Notes under the pieces: generated by a model
What the model was told of the DNA's origin: nothing
The model's database searches: none
Seen by the model: only the letters and a program-made list of their open reading frames with translations
Position numbers and translations under genes: made by a program
NCBI GenBank assembly: GCA_043720875.1
Contig: JAYSRU010000243.1
Coordinates: forward strand, 1-8,021
Direction: 5' to 3'
From: JAYSRU01 sp043720875
GTDB lineage: Bacteria; Bacteroidota; Bacteroidia; Flavobacteriales_D; Crocinitomicaceae
Length of the DNA: 8,021 nt
In this document: piece by piece, positions 1 to 5,399 of the stretch
How positions within the stretch are numbered: the first letter of the stretch is position 1
Layout of the letters: the number at the start of each line of letters is the position of its first letter

Positions 1-693
1 CTTGTTTATGTTTTAGACAGTTTAGCTAGCTACAAGCCGAAATATTTTTATTCAAAGATCAGTTGTAAATATGACGACACTACCCTTCACGTGTCTTTCA
101 AAACATCAATTCGCATGGTAAAAGACAGCGCGTTTAGCGCATTGATTAGTTTTGCAACCATTCCAATTTATAATTCAATTCTCACTAAAGACTCGTTAAC
201 CATTGTTGATAAAAGAGAAAAATGTTATTCTAAGGAAAAATTAAGCTACCTAAAAGATAATTTTGGCGTTGCCTTCGAATATGTCAATGTTGAAGAGTTG
301 TTGTTGGGATTGCCGTTTGCTTTTGATAGTACCCAAAAGTATCATCATGTAACGGATCCATACAACTACATTATATCTTCACACAAAAAGCGAGACATAA
401 GAAGAAGCGATCGAAAAAATCAAGAAGAACTTATTTTCAAATACTTTCTAACAGATGATGCTAAAGGAATGAAAAAAATGATAATCGATAGCCCAAGTGA
501 TACAACAAATGTTTTGGTGAACTACAATTCCATGCAGTTGGTTGAAGGGCACAATTATCCGGATGAAGTGGAGTTAACCGTTTTGACACCACGCAATAAA
601 ATGGTTATATTGTTGAATTACAATAAAATAGACGTGATTGAAAAGCAAATCCTTGAACTCGTAATTCCAGAAGAATATGGTAAGTGTAAATAA
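1..693 (+). CDS. DUF4292 family protein, C-terminal part (5' end outside window)
   Basis: The reading frame is open from base 1, giving 230 residues before TAA at 691-693. The GTG at 91 is therefore not taken as the start: residues upstream of it (such as DSLASYKPKYFYSKISCKY) read as part of the same domain. Features typical of DUF4292 are the block SFKTSIRMVKDSAF, the DSLTIVDK segment, a YSKEKLSYL stretch, and VNVEELLLGLPF. DUF4292 proteins are Bacteroidota proteins, usually predicted lipoproteins with a beta-rich, LolA/LolB-like fold. Any lipobox here would lie upstream of the window, so localisation is inferred. No enzymatic residues are evident and the molecular function is not established. 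The 3' end overlaps the next gene by 17 bp, so the two are probably co-transcribed and translationally coupled. From memory, the DUF4292 then EnvC/M23 order recurs in flavobacteria. Family call fairly sure; function unknown. Confidence 0.8.
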   Translation, partial: LVYVLDSLASYKPKYFYSKISCKYDDTTLHVSFKTSIRMVKDSAFSALISFATIPIYNSILTKDSLTIVDKREKCYSKEKLSYLKDNFGVAFEYVNVEELLLGLPFAFDSTQKYHHVTDPYNYIISSHKKRDIRRSDRKNQEELIFKYFLTDDAKGMKKMIIDSPSDTTNVLVNYNSMQLVEGHNYPDEVELTVLTPRNKMVILLNYNKIDVIEKQILELVIPEEYGKCK

Positions 694-1984
694 CCTTTCG
701 TTTAGAGCCACGCTTTCGTTCTTACTTATAAGTTGCGCTATTTTTTCTCAGAAACAAAGTGACAAGTTAAAACGTGAAAAAGAAAATTTAGAGCAATCCA
801 TCACGAATCAAAAATCTTTGCTTTCCCAAAATAAAGCAACTACAAAATCTACGTTTCAGCAGCTACAGTTGCTCGAAACGCAATTAGAAACTAGAAATGC
901 AATAATTGAAAATGTTGACAATCAAATTCGTGTTGCAGAATTAAAAATTGACCAACGCAGCAGAGAAATCGATAGACTTTCAGAAAGACAAACCCGGCTT
1001 AAAGAAAAGTTTAAAAAGCTACTAAAATATGCTTATAAACACCGCAGCAAATATGGGAACTGGATGTATGTCTTCTCGAGCACAGATTTTTTTGAAGCCA
1101 AAAGACGCATCGCGTATTTAAAAAAATTGCACCATTTACAACAATCGCAGTTCCAATTAATAAAGCAAAACAAAAAGCTTATTCACACAGAAATTTCTGG
1201 AATCAAGACAGAGAAAAATGAAAACGAAGAGCTTGCGGTAGCTAAAATTGCGGAAAAACAAGAAATTGAAGTCGATCAGAAAAAAAGAGCCCTCACATTA
1301 AAGAAGCTAAAAAGTGACGAAGTTAAAATAACGGCTCTATTAAAGGCGGATGAAAAAAAACGCGCCTTATTAAAACAACAAATCAAGAAAGCAATTGACA
1401 AAGAACTGGCCGCAGAATTGTTGGCCGAAAACAAAACCATTAAAACAACCAAAAAAGATCCTAAAATCACGAAAACCACAAGTAAGGATCCCACCGTTAA
1501 GGAGGTTGCAATAAAAGAAGTTAAAGCCGAAAACACAATGGTGGTGAAAGAATCTAGTCCACAAGGAGTTAATTTCGAAAATAATCGAGGAAAAATTCCG
1601 TGGCCTGTAGAATCTGGAAGTATAACCGAAGGGTATGGCAAGCATTTACACCCAACCCTTCCAAATGTTTACACCAATAATAATGGGATTGATATTTCTG
1701 CCCAGAAAGGGGCTAGTGTACGCAGTGTATTAGAAGGTGAGGTTACAACCATTTTTGAAATACCCGGAGCGGGAAAAGTGATCATCATAAAACATGGAAA
1801 TTACCGAACCGTCTATAGTAATTTAGCCTCTGTTTCCGTGAGTAAAGGCTCCAAAGTAAAAACGAAGCAAACCATTGGAGTGTTGATTGATGATGACGGT
1901 GTTTCCATCGTTCACTTTGAAATTCATAAAGTTGTAGCTGGCGAAGCGATTAAACTAAATCCAAGTCTTTGGGTGGCTCAATAA
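677..1984 (+). CDS. EnvC-like murein hydrolase activator (coiled coil plus degenerate LytM/M23 domain)
   Basis: This 435-residue protein has the EnvC architecture: signal peptide (residues 1-24, probable cleavage FS|Q), a long charged coiled coil (about 25-250), a Lys/Thr-rich linker with an imperfect KTTKKDP/KTTSKDP repeat (about 255-295), and a C-terminal LytM/peptidase M23 domain (about 308-433). The zinc site is incomplete. The His of HxxxD is Asn335 (Asp339 is kept), and the first His of HxH is Ile411 (His413 is kept); His373 is present. Loss of these ligands argues against peptidase activity. EnvC of E. coli also has a non-catalytic LytM domain that activates periplasmic amidases at the division site, so a similar activator role is inferred here. 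ATG 677 lies inside the upstream gene and is the only start that supplies the signal peptide. L17-I18-S19-C20 also resembles a lipobox, so a lipoprotein cannot be excluded. No amidase gene lies in the window. Confidence 0.88.
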   Translation: MVSVNNLSFRATLSFLLISCAIFSQKQSDKLKREKENLEQSITNQKSLLSQNKATTKSTFQQLQLLETQLETRNAIIENVDNQIRVAELKIDQRSREIDRLSERQTRLKEKFKKLLKYAYKHRSKYGNWMYVFSSTDFFEAKRRIAYLKKLHHLQQSQFQLIKQNKKLIHTEISGIKTEKNENEELAVAKIAEKQEIEVDQKKRALTLKKLKSDEVKITALLKADEKKRALLKQQIKKAIDKELAAELLAENKTIKTTKKDPKITKTTSKDPTVKEVAIKEVKAENTMVVKESSPQGVNFENNRGKIPWPVESGSITEGYGKHLHPTLPNVYTNNNGIDISAQKGASVRSVLEGEVTTIFEIPGAGKVIIIKHGNYRTVYSNLASVSVSKGSKVKTKQTIGVLIDDDGVSIVHFEIHKVVAGEAIKLNPSLWVAQ

Positions 1985-2029
1985 ATTTAACAATTCGTTA
2001 GATTTCGAAAACACCGCTTTACAATTACT

Positions 2030-2059
2030 ACCGTTAATACTATAATTACCACCGTTGGT
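2030..2059 (+). promoter_or_regulatory. Candidate LytTR-type response-regulator binding site (two 9-bp direct repeats)
   Basis: ACCGTTAAT (2030-2038) and ACCGTTGGT (2051-2059) are direct repeats separated by 12 bp. Both match at all nine positions the described LytTR (LytR/AlgR/AgrA-type) half-site [TA][AC][CA]GTTN[AG][TG], whose copies are spaced 12-13 bp apart. The similarity extends upstream: 12 of 13 bases agree between 2023-2035 and 2044-2056, a 21-bp period or two helical turns on the same DNA face. The pair ends 27 bp before the candidate -7 element of the M43 protease gene, a position suited to an activator. The regulator is not in the window and binding is inferred from sequence only. 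Confidence 0.5.
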
Positions 2060-2063
2060 AATT
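2044..2063 (+). repeat. Perfect 8-bp inverted repeat (hairpin or dyad operator)
   Basis: AATTACCA (2044-2051) and TGGTAATT (2056-2063) are exact reverse complements around a 4-base CCGT centre. It overlaps the second LytTR-like half-site. It could be a dyad operator, or a weak hairpin in the 3' region of the transcript from the EnvC-like gene. No T-run follows immediately, so it is not called a terminator. Confidence 0.5.
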
Positions 2064-2086
2064 CTGTGTGTCTCTTTTCATTAATC

Positions 2087-2093
2087 TATTTTG
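2087..2093 (+). promoter_or_regulatory. Weak candidate -7 promoter element for the M43 protease gene
   Basis: TATTTTG is one base short of the Bacteroidota -7 consensus TAnnTTTG and sits 26 bp before the ATG, implying a short A/T-rich leader of about 20 bases. I see no TTG at the expected -33 position (the closest is CTG at 2064-2066). A poor -33 element would fit a promoter that depends on an activator, but the call is tentative. Confidence 0.35.
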
Positions 2094-2119
2094 TACCTTC
2101 CCCTCGCTAAAATAAATTT

Positions 2120-4261
2120 ATGATGAGAATAATTACTGTATGCCTTATATTATTACCCCAGTTCATCAACGCTCAAGAAAATTGGTGCGGTACAACTGAA
2201 AAAATCAATCAAGCCATTGCCTTAGATCCTTCTTTGCGCAATCACTTACATGAACTCGCTTCGCAAGCTGCGCAGCCTACCATTCATGCCAAATCGCAAT
2301 ACACTATTCCTGTTGTTGTGCATATCATACACGATAATGGAGTTGGTAATATTTCAGATGCTCAGGTGCAAAGTGCCTTAGATGTTTTGAACCGAGACTA
2401 TAATCGAGTAAATTTAGATACAGCCAACACACGAAACACGTCTTCGGCTCCATTTAAACCTGTCTCGGCTAATGTTGGTATTACGTTCATATTGGCGAAA
2501 TTGGATCCAAATGGTAACTGTACGAATGGTATTGAGCGGAAAAGCGCGCCCGGTCTTACATATAACGCTGAAGATGAGTGCAAAAGTAGCGCTAACGGTG
2601 GTTTAAGCGCTTGGCCTGTAAACAAATATCTCAATATTTGGGTGGTAAATAGCATCAACAGCAGTGGTTCAGCAGGAATCGTTCTTGGATATGCTTATTT
2701 GCCCTATTTCCCAAATGGTAATAATTATGGCATCCTTATACGTGCCGACCGAATGGGTACTATTGGTTCGGCAGTTGATGGAGGTAGAACATTAACACAT
2801 GAAATGGGACATACCTTGGGTTTAAGTCACACGTTTGACTCTGGTTTTGGTGGTGGTGCTAGTGGTTGCCATTCTGATAATTGCTCAAACAATGGTGATT
2901 ATGCCTGCGATACACCTCCAAGTGATGTTGCAACGTTTAACTGTAGTGCTAGTCAAAACACCTGTACAGATGTTCCGGTAAATGACGATTTCGGTTTTGA
3001 CGTGCTAGATCAAATTGAAAACTACATGAGCTACGATGGTGGTTGTCAAAACATGTTTTCTCTTGGGCAAAAAAATATTATCCTCAATTCATTAACGACC
3101 ACAACAAATTTGCAAGGAGTGGTCGCTAATAGTAACCTAATTACAACCGGAGTTAACAATGCGGTAACCTTTTGTAAAGCTGACTTTTCATCAAATAAAA
3201 CGGTTGCGTGTGTAGGTGATGCTGTTCAGTATACTGATTACAGTTTTACCGGACCCACAACATGGACTTGGGCATTTACCGGGGGAGACATTAGTTCTTC
3301 AAACATACAAAACCCAATAGTAGTCTATTCAACACCAGGAATTTATTCAGTTACCTTAACTTCTGGTGACGGAGTTGGAAGCGACATTGAAACAAAAACG
3401 AATTACATCACCGTTATATCTCCAGACGCTTCCCCAATTCCATATTTTGAAGGGTTTGAGTCTTATGGTACTTTTCCCGACAATAATAATTGGTATGTGA
3501 ATAATAATTCCGGAGCTGCAGCTTGGAATATTTCAACATTAGCGGCGCGTTCTGGTTTAAAGTCTGTTCGTTTAGGAAATTTCGGACAAAATGGAAATTT
3601 TTCTGATGAATTGGTTTCAGGACCATTGGATTTATCCATACTTCAACCCACTGAAACTATAACACTTTCATTTCGCTACGCTTACAAGAAAAGGACCACG
3701 GGTGATAGCGAACGTCTTCGTGTTGCGATCAATACAAATTGTGGAAATGGTACATGGAATACCCGTAGAACTTTATCCGGTTCTGCGCTAAGTGCTTTAA
3801 CACAAACAACTACATATGTTCCTGTGGCGGCAGATTGGGTAACGGCCCATGTTACTAATCTTCTTAGTTTGTATTATTTAGACAACTTTAGGTTTAAATT
3901 CATTTTTGATTCAGACAACGGAAACAATATTTTCTTAGACGATATCAATATTTACCAAGGAACGTCCTCCAACGAAATTGTTTTAGTTGATCTGGAAGAA
4001 ATGTCAGCGATCAATTCAAGCGTACAACTTTCTCCAAATCCTACGACAACTGAGTTGAATTGTACGTTTGAGGTTCCAGAAAATCAAGAGATGTTGGTGT
4101 CGATTATTGATGCTACTGGTAAAATGATTCAGGCACATAAGATCAACGCGGTAAGCGGTAAAAACATTGTTTACTTGGAAACAGGTAACTTAAGCGCTGG
4201 TACATATAACCTGACTGTACAATCAAAAACGGGTAAATCCAACCATCCATTTGTAAAATAA
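2120..4261 (+). CDS. Secreted M43 (pappalysin/cytophagalysin-type) zinc metalloprotease with PKD domain and T9SS type A sorting domain
   Basis: The protein has 713 residues. Residues 1-18 are a Sec signal peptide (INA|QE). A propeptide of about 40 residues follows, with Cys23 in a WCGT context, a plausible cysteine switch as described for M43 zymogens. The catalytic domain starts near IPVVVHIIH (63-71). It carries the extended zinc motif HEMGHTLGLSH (His227, Glu228, His231, His237), the Cys-rich pappalysin stretch ending in ACDTP, and the Met-turn NYMSY (Met303). A PKD domain spans about 352-434 (WTWAFTGG, then TPGIYSVTL). A jelly-roll/MAM-like region spans about 436-617, beginning YFEGFES and ending FLDDINIY. 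The C-terminus (about 632-713, with VQLSPNPTTTELN) is a T9SS type A sorting domain, so the enzyme is predicted to cross the outer membrane and be released or anchored at the surface. The substrate is unknown. Either of two adjacent ATGs (2120, 2123) works; the first is given. Own promoter and terminator suggest a monocistronic unit. Confidence 0.93.
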   Translation: MMRIITVCLILLPQFINAQENWCGTTEKINQAIALDPSLRNHLHELASQAAQPTIHAKSQYTIPVVVHIIHDNGVGNISDAQVQSALDVLNRDYNRVNLDTANTRNTSSAPFKPVSANVGITFILAKLDPNGNCTNGIERKSAPGLTYNAEDECKSSANGGLSAWPVNKYLNIWVVNSINSSGSAGIVLGYAYLPYFPNGNNYGILIRADRMGTIGSAVDGGRTLTHEMGHTLGLSHTFDSGFGGGASGCHSDNCSNNGDYACDTPPSDVATFNCSASQNTCTDVPVNDDFGFDVLDQIENYMSYDGGCQNMFSLGQKNIILNSLTTTTNLQGVVANSNLITTGVNNAVTFCKADFSSNKTVACVGDAVQYTDYSFTGPTTWTWAFTGGDISSSNIQNPIVVYSTPGIYSVTLTSGDGVGSDIETKTNYITVISPDASPIPYFEGFESYGTFPDNNNWYVNNNSGAAAWNISTLAARSGLKSVRLGNFGQNGNFSDELVSGPLDLSILQPTETITLSFRYAYKKRTTGDSERLRVAINTNCGNGTWNTRRTLSGSALSALTQTTTYVPVAADWVTAHVTNLLSLYYLDNFRFKFIFDSDNGNNIFLDDINIYQGTSSNEIVLVDLEEMSAINSSVQLSPNPTTTELNCTFEVPENQEMLVSIIDATGKMIQAHKINAVSGKNIVYLETGNLSAGTYNLTVQSKTGKSNHPFVK

Positions 4262-4277
4262 ATCAAATTAACTATTC

Positions 4278-4310
4278 AAAACGATCAACAGTAGTTGGTC
4301 GTTTTTTTTT
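4278..4310 (+). terminator. Rho-independent terminator of the M43 protease gene
   Basis: AACGATCAAC (4280-4289) pairs with GTTGGTCGTT (4294-4303) across a 4-base AGTA loop. The stem is 10 bp with one wobble pair, and the flanking A's at 4278-4279 can extend it to 12 bp. A run of nine T's covers 4302-4310. It begins 17 bases after the protease stop codon and lies before a separate promoter, so it should close the protease transcript. Confidence 0.9.
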
Positions 4311-4383
4311 GTCCAAAATTTAGCGCTTAATTTACGCAATTTAGTGCGTATTTCTTAATTTCAAATTCAGTCCAAAATTCAGC
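4311..4383 (+). repeat. 14-bp direct repeat pair flanking a palindrome
   Basis: GTCCAAAATTTAGC (4311-4324) recurs as GTCCAAAATTCAGC (4370-4383), with 13 of 14 bases identical at a 59-bp offset. Between them lie a perfect inverted repeat, TACGCA (4333-4338) and TGCGTA (4345-4350) with a 6-base centre, and two copies of CTTAATTT (4326-4333, 4354-4361). The block sits between the protease terminator and the kinase -7 element, where an operator would be expected, but no regulator family is recognised. Confidence 0.45.
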
Positions 4384-4392
4384 AGAGTTGAT

Positions 4393-4400
4393 TATCTTTG
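4393..4400 (+). promoter_or_regulatory. Bacteroidota -7 promoter element for the PfkB kinase gene
   Basis: TATCTTTG is a perfect match to TAnnTTTG, the -7 element read by the primary sigma factor of Bacteroidota. Transcription would start near 4407, leaving a leader of roughly 19 bases before ATG 4426. The leader is A-rich (aaaataaaaacaaacacga) with no Shine-Dalgarno sequence, as usual in the phylum. No TTG is evident at the -33 position. Confidence 0.65.
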
Positions 4401-4425
4401 TTGGATAAAATAAAAACAAACACGA

Positions 4426-5337
4426 ATGAGTTTAATTACAGTCGGGTCTGTAGCCTTTGATGCTATTGAGACACCTTTTGGTAAAACAGATAAAATTATT
4501 GGCGGAGCCGGTACATATATTTCACTTTCTGCCTCTTTTTTCCAAAAAAATCAGAAAATCGTTGCTGTCGTAGGAGACGATTTTCCTACTGAAATGATTG
4601 ATACACTGAAAAGAAAAGGTATTGATGTTGAAGGTCTACAGATCATTAAGGGGGGTAAAACTTTCTTTTGGAGCGGTAGATACCATAACGACATGAATTC
4701 TAGAGATACGTTGGTTACTGAACTAAACGTTCTTGGTGATTTCGATCCGATTATTCCTGCAAGTTACCAAGGATCCGACTATTTAATGTTGGGCAACTTG
4801 AGTCCACAAGTGCAGGCAACCGTTATCGACCGACTTGAAAAGCGACCAAAATTAGTTGCCATGGACACCATGAACTTTTGGATGGACATCGCAATGGATG
4901 AATTGAAAAAAACAATCGGCATGGTTGATCTTTTAATCGTAAACGATGAAGAAGCACGCCAATTAACGAAAGAGTATGCCTTGGTAAAGGCAGCGAGAGC
5001 TATTGCTGACATGGGTCCAAAATATGTAATTATTAAAAAAGGTGAACACGGGGCGCTCTTGTTTCACAATGAAGAAACATTCTTTGCTCCTGCCTTACCC
5101 TTGGAAGAAGTTTTTGATCCAACCGGAGCTGGAGATACATTTGCTGGCGGCCTAATGGGTTATTTGTCGAGTACTGACGATTTGAGTTTCGCAAATATGA
5201 AAAAGGCCGTAGTTGCTGGTTCTGCAATGGCATCATTCTGTTGTGAAAAATTCGGTACAGAGCGCTTACTCACGGTTAAGCCAAATGAAGTTGAAGAACG
5301 CATTGCACAACTTAAAGCATTGTCAAGCTTCAATTAA
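4426..5337 (+). CDS. PfkB-family (ribokinase-like) sugar or nucleoside kinase
   Basis: The 303 residues are full length for a ribokinase-fold kinase, which transfers the ATP gamma-phosphate to a sugar or nucleoside hydroxyl in the cytoplasm. Visible motifs are the N-terminal substrate-site GGAGT (26-30), NDEEA (173-177), the nucleotide-binding KKGEHG (204-209), and the PfkB signature 2 DPTGAGDTF (231-239), where Gly234-Gly236 form the anion hole and Asp237 is the catalytic base. A Cys-rich FCCEKFGTE segment lies near the C-terminus. The lid region contains KGGKTFFWSGRYHNDMNSRD, which from memory is conserved in a Bacteroidota subfamily annotated only as 'PfkB' or 'ribokinase'. The substrate cannot be assigned from sequence alone. 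It is preceded by its own -7 element and followed after 62 bases by the DUF349 gene. Confidence 0.9.
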   Translation: MSLITVGSVAFDAIETPFGKTDKIIGGAGTYISLSASFFQKNQKIVAVVGDDFPTEMIDTLKRKGIDVEGLQIIKGGKTFFWSGRYHNDMNSRDTLVTELNVLGDFDPIIPASYQGSDYLMLGNLSPQVQATVIDRLEKRPKLVAMDTMNFWMDIAMDELKKTIGMVDLLIVNDEEARQLTKEYALVKAARAIADMGPKYVIIKKGEHGALLFHNEETFFAPALPLEEVFDPTGAGDTFAGGLMGYLSSTDDLSFANMKKAVVAGSAMASFCCEKFGTERLLTVKPNEVEERIAQLKALSSFN

Positions 5338-5353
5338 TTATAATTATAAACTG

Positions 5354-5384
5354 ATTAAGAAAACCAATTGTCGCTTTTCTTAAT
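5354..5384 (+). other. AT-rich 10-bp hairpin between the kinase and DUF349 genes
   Basis: ATTAAGAAAA (5354-5363, extendable no further) pairs perfectly with TTTTCTTAAT (5375-5384) around an 11-base loop. There are two G-C pairs at most and no T-run after the stem, so it could be a weak terminator or attenuator, an mRNA stabilising or processing hairpin, or a dyad operator for the DUF349 gene. No TAnnTTTG element is seen in this gap. Confidence 0.45.
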
Positions 5385-5399
5385 AGCACACAACGCAAT

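Noticed and set aside
91..693. Shorter DUF4292 gene starting at GTG 91
   Set aside because: The same frame is open to base 1 and the upstream residues continue the domain, so the gene is a 5'-truncated fragment and GTG 91 is an internal valine codon.
1493..1501. Another LytTR-like half-site, ACCGTTAAG
   Set aside because: It lies inside the EnvC-like coding sequence (codons for the Lys/Thr-rich linker) and has no partner copy 12-13 bp away on the same strand. It shows that single 9-mers occur by chance, which is why only the correctly spaced pair is reported.
1276..1645. Two overlapping minus-strand open frames opposite the EnvC-like gene
   Set aside because: They are opposite strongly coding, Lys-rich sequence, are Phe-rich as expected for antisense of AAA/GAA codons, and have no promoter or recognisable domain.
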